From Kaistella yonginensis (GTDB lineage: Bacteria; Bacteroidota; Bacteroidia; Flavobacteriales; Weeksellaceae): DNA of 64,000 bases. The notes below the pieces were generated by a model, which did no database searches, was not told where the DNA came from, and saw only the letters and a program-made list of their open reading frames with translations. Made by a program: the position numbers and the translations under genes. The stretch lies in contig NZ_JAUFQB010000003.1 of assembly GCF_030409525.1 (NCBI RefSeq), positions 54,836-118,835 of the forward strand, in the 5' to 3' direction. Positions 15,798-23,545 of the stretch are shown piece after piece. The stretch's first letter is position 1; each line of letters starts with the position of its first letter.

Positions 15798-17152
15798 GAA
15801 CCTACTATTTTATATAATTTATCAGATAATCGGATTCTAAATGGAGTTTCAAAAGTGATTTGGTCTCCAACTTTTGCTGTTTCACAAAGATTACCATTAG
15901 CAAAAAGCTCGGTAATGGTTAATTCCTGCTCACCAGTTGTTGGTCCGGAAATCAAGACTTTATCTCCAATGGTAAGTTCGTGATTGTTAATTAAAAACTG
16001 TGCGATTTTTGACTTTGTGTAATAGTGTTCAGCTTTTCCCAATAACAATTTTTTGATTGCAATTTTTTGGCGAATATTTTTTGATTCCGTCTTTGCCGAT
16101 GGTTTGTTGGGTAAATCACCAGAGTTTTTAAATTTCAAAGCATCAGATTTTCCTTTTCTGAAAACCTTATTTCCCACTTCTTTTCCCTTTCTTAATTTTA
16201 CCTGTTCGCTTAAAGGCAAATGTATTATTTCTAAACATTCGGTAGCACAGCAATTTTCCATCGCAGCTTTGCAATCATCACATTGAATAAATAATAAATG
16301 ACAACCATCATTGGCGCAGTTCGTATGATTATCGCAAGGTTTTCCGCATTGATGGCATTGCGAAACAACATCATCGGTGATTCTTTCGCCTAAACGGTGG
16401 TCAAAGACAAAGTTTTTCCCGATGAATTTACTGTCAATATTTTCTACTTTGATCTGGCGGGTATATTCAATAATTCCGCCTTCTAATTGATAAACATTTT
16501 TAAAACCCTGATGTTTAAAATAAGCGCTGGCTTTTTCGCATCTAATTCCGCCAGTACAATACATTAAAAGGTTTGTATCTTCTTTAAAATCTTGTAATTG
16601 TTCATTAATAATTGGTAAACTTTCTCTAAAGGTCTCTACATCTGGTGTAATAGCTCCTACAAAATGACCGACTTCACTTTCATAATGATTTCTAAAATCA
16701 ACTACGATTGTATTGGGGTCTTCGAGTAAATTATTAAATTCCTGCGCTTTGAGGTGAATCCCTTTATTGGTGACGTCAAAGGTTTCATCATTTAAACCAT
16801 CTGCAACAATTTTGTGCCTGACTTTAATGGTGAGTTTTAAAAAGGAATGATCATCGTGCTCAACAGCCACATTTAACCTGATTCCTTTCATAAATTCGTA
16901 TTCTTCCAGCGTATCGCGGAACGCCTCTAAATGATCTGCAGGAATACTCAGTTGCGCATTGATTCCTTCGTGAGCCACGTAGATACGACCCAATGCATCA
17001 AGTGTATTCCAGGCTATAAATAATTCGTCGCGAAATTTTTTAGGATCTGTGATTTTGGCGTACGCATAGAAAGACAAAGTAAGACGTTGCTTACCAGCTT
17101 CATCAATAAGTTGAGCTCTTTCTTCTGCGCTTAAGGTGTTGTACAGTTGCAT
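15794..17152 (-). CDS. trhO: rhodanese-type tRNA U34 hydroxylase TrhO with extra U32_C domain
   Basis: E. coli TrhO (YceA, UPF0176) performs O2-dependent 5-hydroxylation of U34 in tRNA. The 452-residue protein has an acylphosphatase-like N-terminal domain (1-110), a rhodanese domain (about 125-235) with active loop YCTGGIRCEK (Cys199, Cys205), and a Cys-rich segment (266-306: CHQCGKPC, CDDC, CCATEC) that probably binds metal. After a Lys-rich linker there is a C-terminal module (372-452) strikingly like the end of the next protein: both contain LTIGDK, GPTTG and SDKLYKIV. E. coli YceA is about 350 residues and lacks this module. The first gene of the operon, with promoter box at 17187. Confidence 0.9.
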   Translation of the reverse strand: MQLYNTLSAEERAQLIDEAGKQRLTLSFYAYAKITDPKKFRDELFIAWNTLDALGRIYVAHEGINAQLSIPADHLEAFRDTLEEYEFMKGIRLNVAVEHDDHSFLKLTIKVRHKIVADGLNDETFDVTNKGIHLKAQEFNNLLEDPNTIVVDFRNHYESEVGHFVGAITPDVETFRESLPIINEQLQDFKEDTNLLMYCTGGIRCEKASAYFKHQGFKNVYQLEGGIIEYTRQIKVENIDSKFIGKNFVFDHRLGERITDDVVSQCHQCGKPCDNHTNCANDGCHLLFIQCDDCKAAMENCCATECLEIIHLPLSEQVKLRKGKEVGNKVFRKGKSDALKFKNSGDLPNKPSAKTESKNIRQKIAIKKLLLGKAEHYYTKSKIAQFLINNHELTIGDKVLISGPTTGEQELTITELFANGNLCETAKVGDQITFETPFRIRLSDKLYKIVGS

Positions 17153-17186
17153 GCTATAAACGGTTTAAGTGAGAAAAATAATGGTG

Positions 17187-17194
17187 CAAAGATA
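17187..17194 (-). promoter_or_regulatory. -7 box TATCTTTG of the trhO operon
   Basis: Exact TAnnTTTG element on the minus strand, 34 nt upstream of the trhO ATG at 17152. Confidence 0.6.
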
Positions 17195-17231
17195 AACTTT
17201 TTGAAGGACTAAGAAAACAGATTTCATCATT

Positions 17232-17266
17232 AAAGTAAAAAGCCAACTCATGAAAAGTTGGCTTCC
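17232..17266 (-). terminator. probable terminator downstream of the dicarboxylate symporter gene
   Basis: Perfect 9-bp stem AAGCCAACT / AGTTGGCTT (17240-17248 / 17256-17264). A T-rich stretch (TTTTACTTTA) follows on the minus strand. It lies about 105 nt after the stop codon. Confidence 0.6.
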
Positions 17267-17371
17267 TATTTTATTTCTGTTACTTGTTTTATTTAAAATT
17301 CCTCTTTTATTAATTAAGATTACGAATTTTCCATTGATTGTTTTTACTGCGCACTCGATCTATAAAATTCA

Positions 17372-18676
17372 TTAATTATTTTGTGCATAATTATCATCCC
17401 AGTTTTTGATTTCTGGATCATGCAAAAGACCTTCTGTTTTTGCGATGACCACCGCAACCGTTGCGTCTGAAGTTACATTTACCACAGTTCTTAACATATC
17501 TAAAGGTCGGTCTACTGCAAAAATAAGAGCCAACCCAGCTTCCGGAATTCCTGCTTGGCCAAGAACGATCACCAACATCACCATACCCGCACTCGGCACA
17601 GCAGCAGAACCAATAGATGCTAGTGTTGCGGTTAGAATAATCATCAGCTGCTGTCCAAGAGTTAGATCAATACTCATCACTTGCGCAATAAAGATGGCAG
17701 CAATTGCCTGATAAATTGCGGTTCCATCCATATTAATGGTTGCGCCAAGCGGAAGAACGAAACTGGCTACTTCATCATCAACACCAACATGTTCGATCAC
17801 CCGTTCCATGGTTACCGGTAAAGTTGCAGCAGATGAACTCGTAGAAAAAGCCAAGAGTTGCGCCGGCAAGATCCTTTTATAAAATTTCCAAGGACTTCTT
17901 TTTGTAAATAAATAATAAATAGAAGAGTAAAACAATACGATAAGGATTGCCAAACCTAACACCACGGTAAGTGCATAGGCCAGCAAACCTGTCAAAATTG
18001 ATGAATCTGGAATCTCTACCATCAACGCTGCTAAAAGTGCAAAAACTCCGTAAGGGGCAGTAAGCATGATGAGATCAATTATTTTTAAAATAATTTCATT
18101 CATTCCTTTAAAAAAACCAACCACGGGTTTGGAGTCTTCGGGTTTAATTAAAATAATTCCGATTCCGATTAAGACACTGAAGAAAATAACCTGCAGCATG
18201 CTTCCGTTGTCTGTTAATGCTCGGAAAAAATTATCGGGAACAATATCGACCAACGGTTGCAATGGTCCAGTGTTTTTATGCGCATCTGCCTGCAAAATTT
18301 TATTGGAAACATCATCTTTAAAGGTATCTAAAAGCTGAGCTCCCGCTTCTGCAGAAACAAAAGTTCCGGGTTGAATAAGATTCGCTAGAATTAACCCGAG
18401 GGAAACTGCAATTGCAGTGGTAAAAAGATAAAACACAAGTGTTTTACCCCCTATTTTAGAAATTTTAGAGATGTCTTTTAAATCTGCGATTCCCGTGATT
18501 AAAGAAACCACGATGAGCGGAACAGCTATTAATTTTAAAGAATTTATGAAGATTACACCGAAAGGTTTAACCCAATCTTCTACAAAAAAATTGAAACCCA
18601 AATGGTTCATCGTAAATCCAAAGATGATCCCAAGAATCATTCCTATTAAAATTTTCCAGTGTAATGCTAGTTTCAT
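17372..18676 (-). CDS. dicarboxylate/amino acid:cation symporter (DAACS family)
   Basis: Inner-membrane secondary transporter of the GltP/DctA family. The 434-residue protein has about eight hydrophobic helices. The family's re-entrant loop motif is present (SFSTSSSAATLPVTME, near 275-292), as are the substrate/cation site LPLGATINMDGTAIYQA (near 305-322) and the closing segment DRPLDMLRTVVNVTSDATVAVVIAK. The usual substrates are glutamate, aspartate or C4-dicarboxylates with H+ or Na+; which one cannot be decided here. It is monocistronic with a TATATTTG box at 18714. Confidence 0.93.
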   Translation of the reverse strand: MKLALHWKILIGMILGIIFGFTMNHLGFNFFVEDWVKPFGVIFINSLKLIAVPLIVVSLITGIADLKDISKISKIGGKTLVFYLFTTAIAVSLGLILANLIQPGTFVSAEAGAQLLDTFKDDVSNKILQADAHKNTGPLQPLVDIVPDNFFRALTDNGSMLQVIFFSVLIGIGIILIKPEDSKPVVGFFKGMNEIILKIIDLIMLTAPYGVFALLAALMVEIPDSSILTGLLAYALTVVLGLAILIVLFYSSIYYLFTKRSPWKFYKRILPAQLLAFSTSSSAATLPVTMERVIEHVGVDDEVASFVLPLGATINMDGTAIYQAIAAIFIAQVMSIDLTLGQQLMIILTATLASIGSAAVPSAGMVMLVIVLGQAGIPEAGLALIFAVDRPLDMLRTVVNVTSDATVAVVIAKTEGLLHDPEIKNWDDNYAQNN

Positions 18677-18713
18677 AGATGTTTATTTGAGCGATTATTC
18701 ATAAGAGGTGGTA

Positions 18714-18721
18714 CAAATATA
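18714..18721 (-). promoter_or_regulatory. -7 box TATATTTG of the symporter gene
   Basis: Exact TAnnTTTG element on the minus strand, 37 nt upstream of the ATG at 18676. Confidence 0.55.
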
Positions 18722-18820
18722 AATTAAATTTTAAGAGTTAGGTGTTCTGCGAAAAAAATAAATGAAGGGAGAAAATTTTATATTTAATCAAGAAATTTTA
18801 AATAAGTGACTTCTCGGACA

Positions 18821-18950
18821 AGCGATTGCAATGAAAATCCTTTTTTTTGCAGAGGCTATAGCGGCGGTGAAAAAAGATTGTAATGGAAAGCGCGGTCTCG
18901 TCTGAAGATTTGGCGATGGGTGTGGCTTGGGGAAATCTGCAGACGAGATG
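18821..18950. repeat. REP-like intergenic element with long imperfect hairpin
   Basis: Two related direct copies, GATTGCAATGAAAATCC (from 18824) and GATTGTAATGGAAAGCG (from 18876), flank a T-rich/A-rich inverted pair. They are followed by 16-bp arms, TCTCGTCTGAAGATTT (18896-18911) and AAATCTGCAGACGAGA (18933-18948), that pair with a single mismatch around a G-rich 21-nt loop. Base composition is clearly higher in GC than the surroundings. This looks like a dispersed intergenic repeat or a structured RNA; copy number in the genome is unknown. Confidence 0.55.
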
Positions 18951-18954
18951 GCCT

Positions 18955-18985
18955 ACAAAAAAACCCCTGAATAATCAGAGGTTTC
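18955..18985 (-). terminator. terminator after the BON/SH3 operon
   Basis: Stem AAACCCCTGA / TCAGAGGTTT (18961-18970 / 18975-18984) with one mismatch. An A-run on the left gives a T tract on the minus strand. Confidence 0.75.
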
Positions 18986-19005
18986 GTATTTTAATCGTGT
19001 TAAAA

Positions 19006-19425
19006 TTAGGCTTGTAAATATCTTGCGTAAGCGTATCCTTCTTCACCATCGGCAGTCTTTACTTTCCACCAATCATCAGAGGTTTGCTCAACCAAAGTAA
19101 CCGACTCTCCTTTCGCAGCTTTGCCAACGATGGCAGCTTCTGTAGAAGGTTCTTGACGGAGATTAAGGTTTGAAGATTCGGTCGCTACCATTAAAGTGGC
19201 ACCAGCTGCTAATCCTGCAACTTGCACATCCACATTAATATCAGAGGCGGAATACGTAGAATCAATTGCTCCTAAAGCATTCCACACCGCATCTTTTGCG
19301 GCGGTGTTGCCTGCATTTCCGGATATGTATAAAATCCCATCTTGCTCAGAAACTTGTAAATTTGAAACTCCAGCAGACTGTGCTGCAGAAATTACACTTG
19401 CGTATTTATCTTGTAATGCATTCAT
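19006..19425 (-). CDS. BON-like and SH3b domain protein without signal peptide
   Basis: A 139-residue protein. The N-terminal half (about 1-70: VSNLQVSEQDGILYISGNAGNTAAKDAVWNAL) has the pattern of a BON domain. The C-terminal half (about 78-139: LNLRQEPSTEAAIVGKAAKGESVTLVEQ ... GYAYARYLQA) is a bacterial SH3 (SH3b) domain of the kind that binds cell-wall peptides. No signal peptide is visible and no upstream in-frame extension supplies one, which is odd for an SH3b protein. It starts 5 nt after the stop of a BON lipoprotein gene, so the two are one operon. Confidence 0.85.
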   Translation of the reverse strand: MNALQDKYASVISAAQSAGVSNLQVSEQDGILYISGNAGNTAAKDAVWNALGAIDSTYSASDINVDVQVAGLAAGATLMVATESSNLNLRQEPSTEAAIVGKAAKGESVTLVEQTSDDWWKVKTADGEEGYAYARYLQA

Positions 19426-19430
19426 TTTGA

Positions 19431-19910
19431 TTATTTTACAGTATAATTATAGTTTACTTTTCCAACTTTCAAAGCATCTACAGACATTTTGATTTTTCTT
19501 GCTTGTTCTGGAGATACATTCCCGCTCAAGGTGAGTTCACCGTTTACGACTTCAACTTTTACTGATGGGAAATCTTTTACCGCATCAGAAACTTTTTGCT
19601 GAACTGCAGGGTCTACCGCAGAAACTGTTTCTACGACTACTGGTGCTTCAATTGTAGACATGTCCATCACATCTTTCACCCCAGGGATTGCTTTAAGAGA
19701 AGCGATCATTGCATCTTTTGACGCTTGATCGGCAAATGTTCCACTTAAATGTGCAGTTCCGTCTTTTACTTCTACGGAAGCACTAGGATTTGAAGTTACT
19801 ACTGTTGTTGCTTGTGTTTGTAAGTCTGCATCGGAAACTTTCTTTTTACAAGAAATTGACCCGAAAGATACAGCAAGTGCCAAGGCAGCCATTGCGATTG
19901 TTTTTTTCAT
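19431..19910 (-). CDS. lipoprotein with two BON domains
   Basis: A 159-residue lipoprotein (lipobox FGSISC, Cys21, followed by KKK). Two BON repeats follow: residues about 28-85 (ASVEVKDGTAHLSGTFADQASKDAMIASLKAI) and about 100-158 (PSVKVEVVNGELTLSGNVSPEQARKIKMSVDAL). BON domains bind phospholipid membranes and, in OsmY, serve osmotic-stress functions in the periplasm. It is the first gene of a two-gene operon with the BON/SH3 protein, and its promoter box is at 19947. Confidence 0.9.
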   Translation of the reverse strand: MKKTIAMAALALAVSFGSISCKKKVSDADLQTQATTVVTSNPSASVEVKDGTAHLSGTFADQASKDAMIASLKAIPGVKDVMDMSTIEAPVVVETVSAVDPAVQQKVSDAVKDFPSVKVEVVNGELTLSGNVSPEQARKIKMSVDALKVGKVNYNYTVK

Positions 19911-19946
19911 AATTGAATTTTATTTAAAGTTAAAAAAATTTAGTCT

Positions 19947-19954
19947 CAAATTTA
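19947..19954 (-). promoter_or_regulatory. -7 box TAAATTTG of the BON operon
   Basis: Exact TAnnTTTG element on the minus strand, 36 nt upstream of the ATG at 19910. Confidence 0.5.
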
Positions 19955-20088
19955 ATAATAAATTAGTAATCAGATTCATCGGAAGTTATAAAATTTTCAT
20001 AAAATTTCGATTAGAGAATGTATTTCATCAGTGAATGACTGAATTCTCGATTACTTATATCAAAGATAGCCATAAAAAATTAAATTTA

Positions 20089-20709
20089 TTAATTCTTCTC
20101 GATGCATCTAAAAGTTAAATTAATTCTGGCTGATAAAACCTTCTTAGTGGGCGGCAGTCGGTGGAGCCAAAAACTTTGAGTTTGCTCTTTCATCACGAGT
20201 AAGCTGCCATTTTCTAAAAATATTCCGACCTTTTCCTGAGTGATTTTATGTTTAAATAAAAATTTCCTTTCTGCACCAAAACTCACGGAAGCAATCGCAC
20301 CGTTTTTCTTTAAATCCCTTTCGGCATCGCTGTGATAGGCCATACCTTCACTGCCGTTATGGTAAAGGTTAAGCAGACAAGAATTAAACTTTTCCTCGGT
20401 TTTCTCTTCAATTATTTTTTTTAATTGCAATAATTCTGGCGTCCAGGGAAGTGCTTTTTTGGTGGTTTTTGAGTAGGTATAGTCAAACGGTTCATCGCCA
20501 TACCAAGCGACTTTTCTTTTGGTTAAAATTTTTTTACCACAAATAATGGCTTCATCATTTTTCCACACAATTGTTTCTCGTAGTTTTTCGCTAAAAAAAT
20601 CTGCTTCTTCTTGATTAAAGATTTTGCCGTGATAATTGACGGTTCCGTCTTGGGGCAACACATTAAAATCAGGATCAGGGATGTTTTCAAATAATTCCAT
20701 CTTTTGCAT
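20089..20709 (-). CDS. alkB: AlkB-type 2-oxoglutarate/Fe(II) dioxygenase
   Basis: Repairs alkylated DNA bases by oxidative demethylation, using Fe(II), O2 and 2-oxoglutarate. From the chosen ATG (MQKMELFENIP) the protein is 206 residues. The iron ligands are the HxD pair in AYHSDAE and the later His in FWLHRLPPTKK. The 2-oxoglutarate-binding arginines are in SARINLTFR. The nucleotide-recognition lid includes VAWYGDEPFDYTYS. A TTG at 20721 and a second ATG at 20700 (MELFENIP) are alternative starts. The length fits the small AlkB/ALKBH2-like group common in Bacteroidetes. It is divergent from the CocE-like gene. Confidence 0.92.
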   Translation of the reverse strand: MQKMELFENIPDPDFNVLPQDGTVNYHGKIFNQEEADFFSEKLRETIVWKNDEAIICGKKILTKRKVAWYGDEPFDYTYSKTTKKALPWTPELLQLKKIIEEKTEEKFNSCLLNLYHNGSEGMAYHSDAERDLKKNGAIASVSFGAERKFLFKHKITQEKVGIFLENGSLLVMKEQTQSFWLHRLPPTKKVLSARINLTFRCIEKN

Positions 20710-20762
20710 TTTCTGGTTCAAATTTCTACAAATTTTTTCATAAATTCGTTAAAATTTTATTT

Positions 20763-22619
20763 ATGAAAAAACATCTTTCCTTCTTTTTCATGGTCTGTTT
20801 TCTGTGGGGAATGTCTCAAAATAGACCAAATAATACCTTTGTACAAGATCATTTTACGAAAAAGGAAGTTTATATTCCGATGCGAGATGGCACAAAACTA
20901 TTTACTTCGATTTATATTCCAAAAGATATTTCAAAAGCACAAAAATATCCTTTCCTCATGCAACGAACATGCTATAGTGTTGCGCCCTACGGTGAGAATG
21001 AATATAAATCTTCTTTAGGCCCGAATAAATATCTAATGAAGGATCAATATATTTTCGTTTATCAGGATGTGCGGGGACGATATATGAGTGAAGGAATATT
21101 TACCAACATGACGCCGCAAGTGGAACATCACACTAAAAAAGATGTAGATGAAAGCACGGACACCTATGACACCATCGATTGGCTCTTGAAAAACATTGCT
21201 TACAACAATGGCAAAGTAGGGCAATACGGAACTTCATACCCTGGCTTTTATGCCGCAGCGGGTGCACTCTCTGAACACCCCGCTTTGGTCGCATCGTCAC
21301 CACAAGCACCGATTTCTGACTTTTGGAATGATGACTTTCTGCATAATGGTCGATTTATGCTGGGCTATTTCCGAACCTTTCCTGTTTTTGGAATTCAAAA
21401 AACAAAAGCTGAAAATAAGGCTTGGTATATGGATACTTTCGTAAAACAAACTTCTGAAGATGGATTAAAATTTTACCGAGACATGGGTACTTTGAAAGAT
21501 GGTTATGAAAAATACTACCAAGATAATTTCTTTATGACAGAAATTATGAATCATCCAAATTATGATGACTACTGGCAAAAGCGAAGCTTGCTTCCACATT
21601 TAAAAAACATTAAACATGCTGTGATGACCGTAGGGGGTTGGTTTGATGCAGAAGATTTATCTGGTCCCCTAAATATCTATAAAACGATTGAAAAGACCAG
21701 TCCACTAGCCAAGAACACGATCGTGATGGGACCATTTTCGCACGGTGCATGGTCAAGAGAAATGGGAAAGCATTTTCACAATGAAATTTATTTTGGAGAC
21801 AGTATTGCAACGTATTACCAGACCAAGTTAGAAACGCCATTTTTTAAGCATTATTTAAAAGGAAATTCAAAGGCTGATGCAGGACTACCCGAAGCAGTAC
21901 TTTATGATACTGGAAAAAAAGAATGGAAAGAGTTTTCTATTTATCCGCCAAAGAACAGCCAAAAAATTAGTTTTTACTTAGCAGATGGAACGTTGAAAAA
22001 TAATCCATCTGGTAGCAGTTCTGAATATTATAGTGACCCAAACAATCCTGTTCTTAGTTCGGATAACTTAAAGGATTTTAATGGTTTTACGCCCAGAAAT
22101 TATATGAGTGAAGACCAGCGATTTGCAGTAGGCCGTCCTGATGTACTAACTTTTACAACAGATATTTTAACCGAAGATCTTACGTTGACTGGGGAGATAA
22201 TAGCCAAGCTCAATATAGCATCAACTTCCACTGACGCAGATTTCGCGGTGAAATTAATTGATGTTTATCCACAAGATTATTTGCCAAAAGAAAAAAAAGA
22301 AGGCGTGATCTATGGAAATTACCATCAGATGGTCCGTAGCGAAATTATGCCAGCAAGGTTTAGAAACTCGAGAGAAAAAGGGGAAGCATTAATTGCCAAT
22401 AAAAAAACAACTGTTGACGTAAAATTACAAGATGTTCTGCATACTTTTAAGAAAGGCCACAAAATTCAGATTCAGATTTCTAGTACGTGGTTCCCGTTAT
22501 TTGCTATCAACCCTCAGAAATTTCTAGCGAATCCTAATTTTGCAACGAAAGAAGATTATACAAAAGCCTTTATAAAAATTTTTGGAGATAGCTCACTGGA
22601 GATTTCAGTTCTTAAATAA
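20763..22619 (+). CDS. CocE/NonD-family hydrolase (X-Pro dipeptidyl-peptidase-like), exported
   Basis: A 618-residue serine hydrolase with a signal peptide (residues 1-18). The alpha/beta-hydrolase core opens with VYIPMRDGTKLFTSIYIPKD. The catalytic nucleophile is Ser158 in GQYGTSYPGF, the acid probably lies in GGWFDAEDLSGPL and the histidine in MGPFSHGAW. The C-terminal jelly-roll (PepX_C) domain follows (LTLTGEIIAKLNIASTSTDADFAVKL ... HKIQIQISSTWFPLF). Relatives include cocaine esterase, alpha-amino-acid ester hydrolases and glutaryl-7-ACA acylases; the true substrate is unknown. It is a single gene with a terminator at 22639. Confidence 0.92.
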   Translation: MKKHLSFFFMVCFLWGMSQNRPNNTFVQDHFTKKEVYIPMRDGTKLFTSIYIPKDISKAQKYPFLMQRTCYSVAPYGENEYKSSLGPNKYLMKDQYIFVYQDVRGRYMSEGIFTNMTPQVEHHTKKDVDESTDTYDTIDWLLKNIAYNNGKVGQYGTSYPGFYAAAGALSEHPALVASSPQAPISDFWNDDFLHNGRFMLGYFRTFPVFGIQKTKAENKAWYMDTFVKQTSEDGLKFYRDMGTLKDGYEKYYQDNFFMTEIMNHPNYDDYWQKRSLLPHLKNIKHAVMTVGGWFDAEDLSGPLNIYKTIEKTSPLAKNTIVMGPFSHGAWSREMGKHFHNEIYFGDSIATYYQTKLETPFFKHYLKGNSKADAGLPEAVLYDTGKKEWKEFSIYPPKNSQKISFYLADGTLKNNPSGSSSEYYSDPNNPVLSSDNLKDFNGFTPRNYMSEDQRFAVGRPDVLTFTTDILTEDLTLTGEIIAKLNIASTSTDADFAVKLIDVYPQDYLPKEKKEGVIYGNYHQMVRSEIMPARFRNSREKGEALIANKKTTVDVKLQDVLHTFKKGHKIQIQISSTWFPLFAINPQKFLANPNFATKEDYTKAFIKIFGDSSLEISVLK

Positions 22620-22635
22620 CTATTTAAAATAAAGA

Positions 22636-22675
22636 GAAAAAAGCCAAAACAATACTTATTGCTTTGGCTTTTTAT
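22636..22675 (+). terminator. terminator between convergent hydrolase and yebC genes
   Basis: Stem AAAAGCCAAAACAAT / ATTGCTTTGGCTTTT with one mismatch, loop about ACTT. It is flanked by A-rich sequence on the left and T-rich on the right, so it can act in both directions. Confidence 0.8.
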
Positions 22676-22715
22676 TTGAGTGAATTCAAGAAAAATTGCT
22701 GAATATAAAGAAGAG

Positions 22716-23456
22716 CTATATTGAATTTAGCAAATCATCGGTCATCTCCATATTATGATAAACATTTTGCACGTCATCATCTTCTTCAAAACGTTCGAGC
22801 ATTTTCATGTTTATTTTAAAATGTTCTTCTGAAACCTCTTTCGTATTATTTGGTATTCTTTGAACTTCTGCACTTTTAGGTTCAATACCCAACTCTTCTA
22901 ATTTATGGGAAAATGCACCAAAATCCTCGAAGGCAGTGGTAATAAAAACCTCATCATCATCGTGGTCAATTTCTTCTGCGCCGCCATCAATCATTTCCAT
23001 TTCAAATTCGTCCCAGTCCATTTTTATTAAGGAACGATCTAAAGAAAAAATTCCTTTTCGGTCAAAGATAAAGGCAAGCTCACCATTTTTTCCAAGGTTT
23101 CCATCAAACTTATTGAAGATAGCACGAACGTTAGCTACCGTTCTTGTAGGATTATTGGTGGTACAATCCACAAAGAAAGCGACTCCACCATGTCCGTAAC
23201 CTTCGTAAGTAATTTCTTCATACTGTTCTGCATCGGCGCCGCTGGCTTTCTTAATTGCTCGTTCGACATTGTCTTTGGGCATGTTGGCTCCTTTTGCATT
23301 TTGTATACATCTTCGTAGGGAAGGATTTGTGTCAGGATCTGGGCCTCCAGCTTTAACCGCAAGTGCGATGTCTTTACCAATTTTTGAAAACGTTTTGGCC
23401 ATTTTATCCCAACGAGCCATTTTAGAAGCTTTTCTATATTCGAACGCGCGTCCCAT
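22716..23456 (-). CDS. YebC/PmpR-family protein
   Basis: A 246-residue protein of the widespread YebC family. Some members were described as DNA-binding regulators, and more recently some as translation factors relieving ribosome stalling at proline stretches. It begins MGRAFEYRKASKMARWDKMAKTFSKIGK. It has the family motifs NPSLRRCIQNAKGANMPKDNVERAIKKASG and YEGYGHGGVAFFVDCTTNN. The frame is open from a TTG at 23465, but the ATG at 23456 gives the canonical MGR start. Promoter box TAAATTTG at 23477. Which of the two described roles applies here is not decided. Confidence 0.93.
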   Translation of the reverse strand: MGRAFEYRKASKMARWDKMAKTFSKIGKDIALAVKAGGPDPDTNPSLRRCIQNAKGANMPKDNVERAIKKASGADAEQYEEITYEGYGHGGVAFFVDCTTNNPTRTVANVRAIFNKFDGNLGKNGELAFIFDRKGIFSLDRSLIKMDWDEFEMEMIDGGAEEIDHDDDEVFITTAFEDFGAFSHKLEELGIEPKSAEVQRIPNNTKEVSEEHFKINMKMLERFEEDDDVQNVYHNMEMTDDLLNSI

Positions 23457-23476
23457 ATTGTACAATTTAATTTTTA

Positions 23477-23484
23477 CAAATTTA
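23477..23484 (-). promoter_or_regulatory. -7 box TAAATTTG of the yebC-like gene
   Basis: Exact TAnnTTTG element on the minus strand, 20 nt upstream of the ATG at 23456. It lies just beyond the ompA-like terminator. Confidence 0.55.
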
Positions 23485-23490
23485 CAAAAA

Positions 23491-23524
23491 ATGCATAAAA
23501 AACGCCCTCAAGATGAGAGCGTTT
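23491..23524 (-). terminator. terminator after the OmpA/TSP3 gene
   Basis: Stem AAACGCCCTC / GAGAGCGTTT (23500-23509 / 23515-23524) with one mismatch. A T-rich stretch follows on the minus strand. Confidence 0.75.
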
Positions 23525-23545
23525 CTTAATATTTAGAAAAAATAA

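Larger units (their letters stand above)
18677..19005. other. intergenic region with repeat-like element and hairpins, no gene
   Basis: This 329-nt gap holds the symporter promoter (18714-18721), a GC-richer block (18821-18955) with direct and inverted repeats described separately, and the terminator of the SH3 gene. No convincing reading frame was found. Confidence 0.7.
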
